Source of the DNA: Dehalococcoidia bacterium | GTDB lineage: Bacteria > Chloroflexota > Dehalococcoidia > Lucifugimonadales > JAGWBF01 | DNA: 11,843 nt | Assembly (NCBI GenBank): GCA_021296015.1 | Contig: JAGWBG010000014.1 | Location: forward strand, 1-11,843 | Direction: 5' to 3' | In this document: one piece after another, positions 1 through 6,428 of the stretch | Numbering within the stretch: the first letter of the stretch is position 1 | How the letters are laid out: each line of letters begins with the position of its first letter | Program-made: the position numbers and the translations under genes | The notes under the pieces: generated by a model | Database searches by the model: none | The model's input: the letters and a program-made list of their open reading frames with translations, nothing else | What the model was told of the DNA's origin: nothing

Positions 1-2
1 AA

Positions 3-128
3 GTGTCTAAAAGGGTATGGGCGCACTTCCTCTCCCTCGTCGGGAGAGGATTAAGGGGAGGGTGATACGATGGCGTCCCCCTCATCCTAAACCTTCTCCC
101 ACCAGGGGAGAAGGGACATTTTAGACAC
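3..128. repeat. Palindromic intergenic repeat with two internal hairpins
   Basis: A perfect 10-bp inverted repeat bounds the element: GTGTCTAAAA at 3-12 and TTTTAGACAC at 119-128. Inside are two perfect hairpins: CCTCTCCC (29-36) pairing with GGGAGAGG (42-49) around a 5-nt loop, and a 9-bp stem at 92-100/106-114 around a 5-nt loop. The halves are themselves roughly complementary, so the whole 126 bp is an imperfect palindrome. It has no coding capacity. The form suits a small non-autonomous repeat (MITE- or REP-like) and it could also terminate the leftward gene ending at 151. The window starts two bases outside it, so target-site duplications cannot be judged. Confidence 0.6.
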
Positions 129-150
129 CCCCTAACAGGGGTTATCCCGC

Positions 151-1059
151 CTATGGCACAGGCACACCGGGGATCTTCAACCGGATGTAGGCCAGTTCGT
201 GATAGGTGGTGATGAACAGGGTCTTCCAGTCCTCGCCACCCCAACCGACGTTCGTGGTCTGATCAGCCCCGGTTAAGATTGTTCCCAGGTGCTTGCCGTT
301 GGGGTCTATCACCCATACCCCTCCGGGTCCTGTGCAGTATACATTTCCCTCAACGTCTATCTTCATGCCGTCTGGTGATCCTGGCCTGTCACTGGATAGA
401 TCGGCAAATATACGGTCACTAGCTAAGGCCAGTACGCCGCTTGGCTGAAGGCCGAAAGCTCTTATATGCCTTCTGCGAGAATCATCTACGTAAAGGATGC
501 TCTCGTCCGGGGAAAAGGCCAGACCGTTGGGCACGATGAAGTCTCTGACCAACAGGGTGATGGTCCCCAGGTCCGGGGAGACCCTGTACACCCCGGAGAA
601 GTCCAGGTCCAGGCCCACGTCCGGCGCACCGGGGTCGGTGAAATATATGCTTCCATCGGACTTGACCACCACGTCGTTGGGCCGGTTCAGACGCCGGTCC
701 TGGTACTTGTTGGCTACAACCGTGATGCTCCCGTCCGGCTCGAGACGTGTGACGCGGCGACTGCCGTGTTCACATGCTATGAGCCTGCCCTGCCTATCAC
801 GAGTGAGTCCGTTGGCGTAATTGGTGCCCTCGTTGAACAGGGTTAGGCCCTCTTCCTGTGCCCATTTCAGCCTTTGGTTGTGGCCTATGTCGCTGAGGAG
901 TAGGTATCCTCCTTCCTTCCACCAAAGAGGTCCCTCGGCAGGCCCGGTACCGGGGTCGGCAGGCCCACCTCGGATACCTAGCCCACTCGCCAACCATTCC
1001 AAGTCTTGGTCTTTTGATACGATGCGTTCAAACTCCGGTGAGACCTGCTCTATGGGCAC
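151..1059 (-). CDS. SMP-30/gluconolactonase/LRE-family six-bladed beta-propeller protein
   Basis: Predicted metal-dependent lactone hydrolase of the SMP-30/gluconolactonase family; the actual substrate cannot be read from sequence. Numbered from the chosen start, the family landmarks are AEGPLW at 41-46 (Glu42, first metal ligand), NRPND at 125-129, VPNGLAFSPD with Asn178, and SPDGMK with Asp230, matching the Glu/Asn/Asp ligand pattern of the family. Length (302 aa) is normal. There is no signal peptide, so it is probably cytoplasmic. I chose GTG at 1059 because AGGAGGAGG sits 5 nt upstream (1065-1073) and a possible promoter at 1092-1120 would leave a leader of about 26 nt. An in-frame ATG at 1077 (308 aa) is the alternative but has no good ribosome site. 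The gene lies 65 bp after rimM on the same strand. Family call strong; start moderately sure. Confidence 0.88.
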   Translation of the reverse strand: MPIEQVSPEFERIVSKDQDLEWLASGLGIRGGPADPGTGPAEGPLWWKEGGYLLLSDIGHNQRLKWAQEEGLTLFNEGTNYANGLTRDRQGRLIACEHGSRRVTRLEPDGSITVVANKYQDRRLNRPNDVVVKSDGSIYFTDPGAPDVGLDLDFSGVYRVSPDLGTITLLVRDFIVPNGLAFSPDESILYVDDSRRRHIRAFGLQPSGVLALASDRIFADLSSDRPGSPDGMKIDVEGNVYCTGPGGVWVIDPNGKHLGTILTGADQTTNVGWGGEDWKTLFITTYHELAYIRLKIPGVPVP

Positions 1060-1064
1060 GATAG

Positions 1065-1073
1065 CCTCCTCCT
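1065..1073 (-). promoter_or_regulatory. Shine-Dalgarno site deciding the lactonase start
   Basis: The minus strand reads AGGAGGAGG here, 5 nt before GTG at 1059. The ATG at 1077 lies upstream of this site, and the SD motif would then be inside the coding region as codons for Gln-Glu-Glu. That is possible by chance, so this supports the GTG start without proving it. Confidence 0.5.
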
Positions 1074-1091
1074 GCATCTCTTTTCCGAAGG

Positions 1092-1120
1092 ATGGTAACC
1101 GGGTCGGTTGGTACTGTCAA
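1092..1120 (-). promoter_or_regulatory. Possible sigma-70 promoter for the lactonase gene
   Basis: On the minus strand TTGACA (1115-1120) is followed after 17 bp by TACCAT (1092-1097), a 4/6 match to the -10 consensus. Predicted transcription start is near 1085. The spacing is right but the -10 is weak, so read-through from the rimM operon is also possible. Confidence 0.35.
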
Positions 1121-1124
1121 GGGC

Positions 1125-1637
1125 CTATCTGAGACCTTCCGGAAGGTCAACTGTCATGGTCCTTCCGTTAACGTCTACCCCTACGACCACGTCATTCAGG
1201 GCGGGTATCAGAATCTCCGAGCCGTTATGGGATACCACGTACACGTCATTGCTGCCAGTGGCAAGAATTTCAGTTACCTGACCGAGGTACTCATGTTCCT
1301 GGGTATATACGCGAATACCTATGATTTGAAAATGATAATACTCGCCCTCGGGAAGAGTGGGGACCATGTCCTCGGGCACCAGAAGCAGGCTACCCCGCAG
1401 GTTTTCGGCCTCGTTGCGACCGTCAATACCTTCCAGTTTCAGCCCGATTCTCCCCTTTGGTAGCTCGCGTGAAGATTTTATCTGGTGAGGCTGGTCGTTT
1501 ATATATAGCACTCCCCCGGAGGAGAACCTGCCGGGGGAGTCGCTGATGGCCTCTATTTGGAGTTCGCCCGTTATACCCTGGGGCGACAGCACCCTGCCTA
1601 CTACGACCATCCTTTTGGATGTGGCATCTTTATCCAT
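1125..1637 (-). CDS. rimM: 16S rRNA processing/30S maturation factor RimM
   Basis: RimM binds ribosomal protein S19 and assists late assembly of the 30S head domain. The N-terminal RimM barrel covers about residues 11-87, starting with the typical VVVGRVLSPQGITGEL; the C-terminal PRC-barrel covers about 97-168, with EYLGQVTEI and the EILIPA strand. Total 170 aa is usual for the family. I chose ATG 1637 because GCGAGG lies 8 nt upstream and only ten residues then precede the first conserved strand, as in homologues. An in-frame ATG at 1682 (185 aa) has no good ribosome site. It is the last gene of rpsP-khpA-rimM, 56 bp after khpA. Confidence 0.93.
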   Translation of the reverse strand: MDKDATSKRMVVVGRVLSPQGITGELQIEAISDSPGRFSSGGVLYINDQPHQIKSSRELPKGRIGLKLEGIDGRNEAENLRGSLLLVPEDMVPTLPEGEYYHFQIIGIRVYTQEHEYLGQVTEILATGSNDVYVVSHNGSEILIPALNDVVVGVDVNGRTMTVDLPEGLR

Positions 1638-1693
1638 GAGCCGAACCTCGCTATGCCGTAGAGAACGCTTGAAGGACCCCATTAAGGGAAGAG

Positions 1694-1921
1694 TCAGACT
1701 ATCTCAAGAATTGCCCTCGTACCGTTTTTTACGGATGCTACCCGGAGGAGCACCCGCATTGCCTGGGCAACGCGACCCTGTCTTCCTATTATCTTTCCCT
1801 TGTCCTCATCGGCCACCTCCAACCGCAGGATTACCCTCCCGTCTTCAATCTCCTCGGTGACTTTCACATCCTCGGGCTTGCTAGCCAGGCTCTTGGCTAT
1901 ATACTCGATTAGCTCCTTCAT
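1694..1921 (-). CDS. khpA: KH-domain RNA-binding protein KhpA (YlqC family)
   Basis: A 75-aa protein consisting of one type II KH domain. The nucleic-acid-binding GxxG loop is GRQG at residues 46-49 within KIIGRQGRVAQAM; small size and position after rpsP are typical of KhpA/YlqC. In Gram-positive bacteria KhpA partners KhpB (Jag/EloR) in RNA binding and control of cell elongation; no khpB is visible here. Its ATG overlaps the rpsP stop in an ATGA arrangement (1918-1921), with the SD GAGGG inside the rpsP end, so translation is probably coupled. Confidence 0.93.
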   Translation of the reverse strand: MKELIEYIAKSLASKPEDVKVTEEIEDGRVILRLEVADEDKGKIIGRQGRVAQAMRVLLRVASVKNGTRAILEIV

Positions 1922-2175
1922 CCCTCTTTTACCTTTTCGTATATTCCGTTCCAGTTGAAGATTCTCTCAACCGGCTCTGAGGGCTGGGCACCCTTCTTCA
2001 GCCATCCGATGGCCTTTTCCTCGTTGAGAGTGACCTTCGGGGGGTCGTACAACGGCTCGTATTGGCCTATCCACTCCACGTAGGCCCCATCTCTCGGGGC
2101 CCTGGAATCGGCCACCACAATCCTGTAAGATGGCTGACCTTTCTTTCCTACTCGTCGCAGTCTAATCCTTAGCAT
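1918..2175 (-). CDS. rpsP: 30S ribosomal protein bS16
   Basis: An 85-aa small-subunit protein that binds 16S rRNA early in assembly. The N-terminus MLRIRLRRVGKKGQPSYR, the VVADSRAPRDG segment and the LNEEKAIGWLKKGAQPS region are characteristic of S16 and cover the entire length. ATG at 2175 is preceded by GGAG 10 nt upstream. It heads the operon, about 53 nt downstream of the start predicted from the promoter at 2235-2263. Unlike the layout in many bacteria, ffh and trmD do not adjoin it in this window. Confidence 0.97.
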   Translation of the reverse strand: MLRIRLRRVGKKGQPSYRIVVADSRAPRDGAYVEWIGQYEPLYDPPKVTLNEEKAIGWLKKGAQPSEPVERIFNWNGIYEKVKEG

Positions 2176-2234
2176 AATCCGATTACTCCGCCCCCTGAAT
2201 CAAGTCCAGGGTATTTTCCAACTTGATGCTTGGG

Positions 2235-2263
2235 ATTTTAAGCCTCAGAGGTGGGGTTGTCAA
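2235..2263 (-). promoter_or_regulatory. Sigma-70-type promoter of rpsP-khpA-rimM
   Basis: The minus strand has TTGACA (2258-2263), a 17-bp spacer and TAAAAT (2235-2240): perfect -35 and 5/6 -10. Transcription should begin near 2228, giving a leader of about 53 nt before the rpsP ATG. This indicates the ribosome cluster is transcribed independently of the upstream yihY-like gene ending at 2348. Confidence 0.8.
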
Positions 2264-2347
2264 CGCTGGTGCGGCATTTCAATCACACCAAGAACTGCAA
2301 ATCCCGCAATTGAATCCCACTTTCCATTCGAGCCGTGGGCCCTGGAT

Positions 2348-3352
2348 TTAGTCTGGAATGACGTGTTTGCCCCGTGCTATACCTTCGCGCATTCGCCCAT
2401 ACTCCGAGGAGAACTCCGCTCCGACGATGAGAATGAAGGCAGAGACGTATATCCATACTAGCAGGGCGATGATCGAGCCCAGGGAGCCATAGACCTTCTC
2501 GTAGTCGGCGAAGTTGTGCAGGTAGAAAACAAATAAATTCTTGGCGATTTCGAAGGAGACGGCCGCCAGTATTGCCCCGGGCCAGACGTACTTCCATCGG
2601 ACTGGTGTATTGGGTAGGTACTTGTAAATCAGCATGAATATGCTCAGGCTGAACACAAAAGGCAGTGCCCTGATAACTACATTGATGACATTATTCTCCA
2701 GGAAAATCGGGCGGCCTACTACTGGCAGGTCTATGCTGCCCAGCGCCTCAATGGCGTTGGTGAGAGAGACCGAGGTGAGAAATAGCAGGCTAACGCCCAT
2801 GGCCATGGCCATACTGCGTAGCTTTGATACGTAGAAGGGCCGGTCCTTATGGCCGTCCGATGCCCGATTCACCGCTCTAGTGATTCCGCCGAAGATAGCG
2901 CTGGCCGTCCAGAACAGCCCCAAAATGCCCAGGATCCCCAGAGGGCCTCGGAGGTCCGCTATGGCTTCGACGTTGGCTTCCAACTCGTCGGTGGATGCGG
3001 GCAGATGGGTGTGGAAGAAATCGAATAGCTGCCTTTGAACTGATTCGGATTCGATGAACATGCCAAGAAGGGCTATGAGACCTACCATCAGGGGAAACAA
3101 GGACAGGATGGCATAGTAGGCTACTCCGGCCGCCATGTGGGTTGCATCGTCGTCGCTCACTTCCTGGGCAGTGCGGACAATCAGGGCGATCGCCGAAATT
3201 TCCAGGAGCCTGTCAGCTATAGGCTCCGCCGCCTGTCGTAGGTGAGTTGCTTTGTACGTCGCTTTGTGGGCGATACGAACGACTAGCGCTATCACCGGAA
3301 TTTCAAGGAATCCGGTAACTAACAGCTTCCCTTTGGATTGTATGGACAACAT
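2348..3352 (-). CDS. YihY/virulence factor BrkB family inner-membrane protein
   Basis: A polytopic membrane protein of 334 aa. The family hallmark MAAGVAYYAILSLFPL is at residues 73-88, followed by about six predicted hydrophobic segments (roughly 77-100, 137-157, 182-200, 224-244, 254-276, 291-312) and conserved pieces such as GPLGILGILGLFWTAS and YGSLGSIIALLVWIY. Family function is not firmly established; the name ribonuclease BN was assigned in error to related proteins. Oddly, about 70 residues precede the hallmark and contain an internal duplication: residues 15-31 resemble 49-65 at a 34-residue offset. The ATG at 3352 has no recognisable SD and no better in-frame ATG follows before residue 73. 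It starts 23 nt after the stop of the 22-residue-repeat gene, so the two are probably cotranscribed. Confidence 0.9.
   Translation of the reverse strand: MLSIQSKGKLLVTGFLEIPVIALVVRIAHKATYKATHLRQAAEPIADRLLEISAIALIVRTAQEVSDDDATHMAAGVAYYAILSLFPLMVGLIALLGMFIESESVQRQLFDFFHTHLPASTDELEANVEAIADLRGPLGILGILGLFWTASAIFGGITRAVNRASDGHKDRPFYVSKLRSMAMAMGVSLLFLTSVSLTNAIEALGSIDLPVVGRPIFLENNVINVVIRALPFVFSLSIFMLIYKYLPNTPVRWKYVWPGAILAAVSFEIAKNLFVFYLHNFADYEKVYGSLGSIIALLVWIYVSAFILIVGAEFSSEYGRMREGIARGKHVIPD
3167..3310 (-). repeat. Partial tandem duplication in the 5' end of the yihY-like gene
   Basis: DNA at 3269-3310 and 3167-3208 encodes FLEIPVIALVVRIA and LLEISAIALIVRTA. By eye, about 31 of 44 aligned bases match, with a period of 102 bp. 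The second copy precedes the conserved YihY core at the normal place, so the first copy looks like the extra one. Confidence 0.6.
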
Positions 3353-3375
3353 CGGAGAAGGATGCTTACCGATGG

Positions 3376-4476
3376 TTACTTGCTTTGTTCCCTGTCCCGG
3401 AAGGGCGCTCTTACTATCACTCTGACGCCGCTGATGGTCCCGGAAACTGCGTTGGTAACGGTAGTGACGGTTGTTTCGCCGAAGGAGCCGGCCGCACTCA
3501 CTGCGCCGTTGGCTGCCGCCGATGCCGCGTCGGTGGTCCTTACCCCGATGCTGCCCGCGCTTTCAATAGCTGACTCCACCGCATTCCTGGCTACGGCTCC
3601 CACGTCTCCTCCTACTTCTGCCGTACCCTTGATAAGCCCTCGAGTGCTATCCTCGATAGCCTGTACCAGATTGCCCCCCACCTGCTGGGTGCCGATTATC
3701 GTCCCGTTTATGGTATCCCTTGCGGCAGATGCCAGGTCTCCCCCGATTTCCCTCGTGCCGTGGATTGCACCTCGGGCAGAGCTGAAGGCGGCCTCCTGTA
3801 AGGTGGTTGATACGCCTCCGGTGGCCTCTATGGCCCCCTCTACGGCGTTCCGGGTCACCGATGCCACGTCGCCGCCAACTTCCGCGGTGCCCCTTATCAG
3901 GCCTCGGGTGCTGTCCTCAATGGCTTCCATCACACTGCCGCCCACCTCGTGGGTGCCTTTGACGGTCCCTTTAATGGTATCCCTGGCTGTGGCACCCAGG
4001 TCGCCGCCCACTTCTCTGGTGCCTTGAATGGCACCTTGGGCCATGCTAAAGGCCATGTCCTCGGCCCTTAGACCGATGCTCTTGGTGGTCTCCATTGCCC
4101 CTTCGACGGCGCCCCTGGCTACGGTAGCTACGTCACCCCCCACCTCGCCGGTGCCCTTCACTGCGGCCCGAATTGTATCGCTCATAACCCCCACAGTGAC
4201 CGTGCTGACCTCCCCTGCCCCACGAATCACCCCTATGATGGTGCCCTTGGCCGTGGTGCCCAGTTCGGTTCCCACGTCGTTGGTGGCATGTATTGCGCCC
4301 TTGATCACGGCTCCAACCATTCCCTCGAACTCGGTCACAGTTTCCCTGGAGCCTCGGAAGGCCCCGACCGTGACCCCGCGGGCGGCTTCTATGGTGCTTT
4401 CCACCACGTCCCCAGCCCCGCTAATAGTCCCGGTTAAAGTGTCCCTGATTGACCTGCCCAAATTCCCCAGCGTCAC
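3376..4476 (-). CDS. Gly/Ala/Thr-rich protein made of sixteen 22-residue tandem repeats
   Basis: I do not recognise a named family. Residues 10-361 divide into sixteen 22-residue units with no insertion or deletion. Position 7 is Gly in 14 units, position 9 hydrophobic in all 16, position 15 hydrophobic in 15, position 11 Gly or another small residue or Thr throughout; many units carry GT at 11-12 and EVGGD at 14-18. A higher 88-residue order is visible: residues 142-229 and 230-317 match at about 57 of 88 positions, and 54-141 follows the same order. Twenty-two residues equals six helical turns, as in apolipoprotein-type amphipathic repeats, but the Gly content also allows a beta-solenoid. 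There are no cysteines, signal peptide or long hydrophobic segment. GTG start at 4476 is set by AGGGAGGT ending 6 nt upstream (4483-4490). Followed after 23 nt by the YihY-like gene. Confidence 0.85.
   Translation of the reverse strand: MTLGNLGRSIRDTLTGTISGAGDVVESTIEAARGVTVGAFRGSRETVTEFEGMVGAVIKGAIHATNDVGTELGTTAKGTIIGVIRGAGEVSTVTVGVMSDTIRAAVKGTGEVGGDVATVARGAVEGAMETTKSIGLRAEDMAFSMAQGAIQGTREVGGDLGATARDTIKGTVKGTHEVGGSVMEAIEDSTRGLIRGTAEVGGDVASVTRNAVEGAIEATGGVSTTLQEAAFSSARGAIHGTREIGGDLASAARDTINGTIIGTQQVGGNLVQAIEDSTRGLIKGTAEVGGDVGAVARNAVESAIESAGSIGVRTTDAASAAANGAVSAAGSFGETTVTTVTNAVSGTISGVRVIVRAPFRDREQSK
3394..4449 (-). repeat. Sixteen 66-bp coding repeats, nested in 264-bp higher-order repeats
   Basis: The repeat region is exactly 1056 bp (16 x 66). 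Copies at 3526-3789 and 3790-4053 are the most similar 264-bp pair. The units have diverged in DNA while keeping exact length, which suggests selection on periodicity. Long antisense open frames here are a by-product of this composition. Confidence 0.85.
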
Positions 4477-4807
4477 GGGTGTACCTCCCTATTTATGTTT
4501 ATATGGCGGCCCGGATGGCGAAATTGCTTCCTCCATATCATACCATATCCTACAGGTTCCCTGCCTTTTGAAACCACTGTATTTACTGTATTTATAGCGG
4601 TTCTTTCTAGAGGTCCACCCCCCGTCGGCGATATTAATGGAAGCCCCACCAAAATCGGTAGGGCTTCCACTACGCAGGTTTATCATTCGGCCTGACGCAC
4701 GCGACATGCTGAGCGCACCGTGTATGCCAATACCTGCCTGTCCTTATTTCCCAGAACATGCAACACCGTACAGAATATTTGCACTGAGGCCACCAACGCC
4801 AAAGTCA
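4477..4807. other. Gene-free interval of 331 bp
   Basis: No open frame here looks coding. It holds the SD of the repeat-protein gene (4483-4490), TATAAA-like boxes on the minus strand near 4592-4597 without a convincing -35, a tandem 9-bp repeat ACTGTATTT at 4576-4584 and 4585-4593, and a long hairpin at 4638-4669. The promoter of the repeat-protein gene is probably in it, but I could not fix its position. Confidence 0.6.
4638..4669 (-). terminator. Hairpin, possible terminator of the leftward 145-aa gene
   Basis: TGGAAGCCC (4638-4646) pairs perfectly with GGGCTTCCA (4661-4669). A single C/A mismatch is followed by an inner ACC/GGT stem and a 6-nt loop. On the minus strand the hairpin is followed by TTAATAT, a poor U-tract, and it lies 139 bp past the stop at 4808. 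It may therefore be a weak terminator or an unrelated structure. Confidence 0.4.
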
Positions 4808-5245
4808 TTACTCTAGGGGTGTAAGGTCCAGGTCTGGTGGGGGGTAGTCGGGCAGCTTCCAGACGATATATTCCTTGTCGTTCAGCTTGTGGTAGTCGTT
4901 GGCATTGCGAATGCCTTGCTGGAACGCCACCTCGAACTTCTCCCAGTCCCGGGCCTTGATTCCTTCTTCCATCGCACCCAGGTCGTCCTTCATAAAAGTA
5001 TCAAGGTGCTCCGTATATTTGGGTCGGGTGATAGTTCCCAACTCCATCAGCACTTTGATTTCCCCCAGCTGGAAATCGGCCATGACCCAGTTGCTCGCCT
5101 TTGCAGAATAGTAGAGCTTCCAGTACCTCTGGCCAACCTCCGGCATGATTCTAGCCAGGCCGGGCTGTATAACGGCGAGGTCGTCAATGGAGAGGTAGGT
5201 CTTTCCGCTCCAGCCTACTGGTTTGTCGGAGTCCGGAGTGCTCAT
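4808..5245 (-). CDS. Small helical protein, possible heme-less relative of a c-type cytochrome-like family
   Basis: A 145-aa protein without signal peptide, membrane segment or any cysteine; probably cytoplasmic. The core (about residues 28-118) looks like a helical bundle: RYWKLYYSAKASNWVMADFQ (40-59), a second helix from Glu62, a third near 77-97, and a fourth at 100-117 (DWEKFEVAFQQGIRNAND). From memory of the family pattern, the last helix resembles small cytochrome-type proteins in which it ends in CxxCH followed by a hydrophobic strand and prolines. Here the site reads ANDYH (115-119), keeping only the His, followed by IVWKLPDYPPP. That relation is an inference. ATG at 5245 has AGGAGG 8 nt upstream. 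It is transcribed divergently from pdxS. Function unknown. Confidence 0.8.
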   Translation of the reverse strand: MSTPDSDKPVGWSGKTYLSIDDLAVIQPGLARIMPEVGQRYWKLYYSAKASNWVMADFQLGEIKVLMELGTITRPKYTEHLDTFMKDDLGAMEEGIKARDWEKFEVAFQQGIRNANDYHKLNDKEYIVWKLPDYPPPDLDLTPLE

Positions 5246-5303
5246 ATCTACATCCTCCTGAATTGGGATAGAGTTTCAGCCCCTTGAGTCGCCCCTGTTT
5301 ATT

Positions 5304-5339
5304 CGGGGATAGGCTCCCCGGGGGGCATACTTTCGCCCC
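5304..5339 (-). other. Two adjacent GC-rich hairpins in the leader of the 145-aa gene
   Basis: CGGGGA (5304-5309) pairs with TCCCCG (5315-5320) around a 5-nt loop. GGGGC (5322-5326) pairs with GCCCC (5335-5339) around an 8-nt loop. Several further GGGG and CCCC runs at 5281-5296 and 5341-5359 allow alternative pairings. If transcription starts near 5387 the leader is about 140 nt, long enough for a regulatory element. I do not recognise a known riboswitch consensus. Confidence 0.45.
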
Positions 5340-5393
5340 TGGTGGGGAAGCTTGGGGTATGGGGTTGTAAACGGTCCAGCAAAAACCCACACA

Positions 5394-5399
5394 ATTATA
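5394..5399 (-). promoter_or_regulatory. Possible -10 box for the leftward 145-aa gene
   Basis: The minus strand has a perfect TATAAT, but the expected -35 position holds only a poor match (about GTCTGG). It would start transcription near 5387, leaving a leader of about 140 nt. It lies 32 bp upstream of the rightward pdxS -35, so the two promoters would be back to back. Confidence 0.4.
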
Positions 5400-5431
5400 C
5401 ACCTTATTTCCCACTCCAGACCATCTTTCGA

Positions 5432-5460
5432 TTGATAAACCATACAGGCCATCGTATAAT
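5432..5460 (+). promoter_or_regulatory. Sigma-70-type promoter of pdxS and downstream genes
   Basis: TTGATA (5432-5437), a 17-bp spacer and TATAAT (5455-5460). Transcription would begin near 5467, giving a leader of about 38 nt with SD GGAGG at 5492-5496, 8 nt before the pdxS ATG. No operator is evident. Confidence 0.82.
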
Positions 5461-5504
5461 GGTGGGAGAATTTGGATGCTCTATTTCCGATGGAGGAATA
5501 AGAG

Positions 5505-6392
5505 ATGGCAGATACAGGTACGTGGAGGGGCAAAGCGGGACTAGCCCAGATGCTCAAGGGCGGGGTTATCATGGACGTGGTCAATGCAGAGCAGGCTCAG
5601 ATTGCGGCTGAAGCAGGAGCCGTATCTGTCATGGCCCTTGAGCGTGTTCCCGCCGATATACGTGCCATGGGCGGCGGGGCGCGCATGGCAGACCCCACCA
5701 AGATTCTCGAAATCATGAGTGCGGTGAGCATTCCGGTGATGGCCAAATGTCGAATTGGGCACTTTGTAGAGGCACAGGTCCTTGAGGCCATGGGTGTAGA
5801 CTACGTAGATGAATCAGAGGTGCTTACTCCCGCCGACGAGAGCCACCATGTTTGGAAACACAACTTCAAGGTCCCCTTCGTTTGCGGTTGCCGGGATTTG
5901 GGGGAGGCTTTGAGGCGTGTCGCCGAGGGTGCGGCCATGATACGCACCAAGGGCGAGGCCGGCACCGGAGACGTGTTTGAGGCCGTGCGACACAAGCGGG
6001 CGGTGATGGATGCCATACGCAGGTTGCAGAACATGGCCGATGACGAGCTGCCCACAGCGGCCAAGGAGTGGGGCGTGGACATGGAGCTGCTGATTGAGAC
6101 CAGTAATCAGGGCCGGTTGCCGGTGGTCAACTTCGCTGCCGGCGGAGTGGCCAGCCCGGCTGATGCCGCGTTGATGATGCTGCTACGCGCTGACGGGGTC
6201 TTTGTGGGCTCCGGAATATTCAAGTCCGGCGATCCGGCAAAGCGAGCGAAAGCTATCGTGCAGGCAGTTACCGATTACAATGACCACAAGATAATCGCCG
6301 AGGTATCCAGAGACCTGGGCGAGCCTATGGTGGGCATTGGTGTGAGTACTCTTAGGGCGGAAGAATTACTCGCCCCCCGTGGGAACCTGTAG
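5505..6392 (+). CDS. pdxS: Pyridoxal 5'-phosphate synthase, synthase subunit PdxS
   Basis: PdxS builds pyridoxal 5'-phosphate from ribose 5-phosphate, glyceraldehyde 3-phosphate and ammonia supplied by PdxT (DXP-independent route). The protein is a TIM barrel of 295 aa, typical length. Catalytic residues occupy the same numbers as in the Bacillus subtilis enzyme: Asp24 in GGVIMDV, Lys81 in VMAKCRIGHFVEA and Lys149 in MIRTKGEAGTGD. The phosphate-binding FAAGGVASPADAA and DGVFVGSGIFKS motifs are intact, and the family-typical C-terminus ends soon after RAEELLAPRG. ATG at 5505 has a good SD. First gene of the pdxS-pdxT-R3H ATPase-tmk unit. Confidence 0.98.
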   Translation: MADTGTWRGKAGLAQMLKGGVIMDVVNAEQAQIAAEAGAVSVMALERVPADIRAMGGGARMADPTKILEIMSAVSIPVMAKCRIGHFVEAQVLEAMGVDYVDESEVLTPADESHHVWKHNFKVPFVCGCRDLGEALRRVAEGAAMIRTKGEAGTGDVFEAVRHKRAVMDAIRRLQNMADDELPTAAKEWGVDMELLIETSNQGRLPVVNFAAGGVASPADAALMMLLRADGVFVGSGIFKSGDPAKRAKAIVQAVTDYNDHKIIAEVSRDLGEPMVGIGVSTLRAEELLAPRGNL

Positions 6393-6428
6393 ACGCATAC
6401 TTGACGGGAGGTCTGGACTACAGCGACG

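Noticed and set aside
3394..4449. CRISPR array
   Set aside because: The repeats are contiguous 66-bp coding units without unique spacers and lie in one open frame with a strong SD.
3338..4597. Two long rightward open frames (3338-4027 and 4028-4597) opposite the repeat protein
   Set aside because: They are antisense to the 66-bp repeats, whose composition rarely yields stops on the other strand. The leftward frame has a strong SD, perfect 22-residue periodicity and a neighbour on the same strand.
4495..4695. Rightward 66-residue open frame in the gene-free interval
   Set aside because: It has no SD, low-similarity composition and overlaps the hairpin at 4638-4669; two leftward frames in the same place are equally long, as expected by chance.
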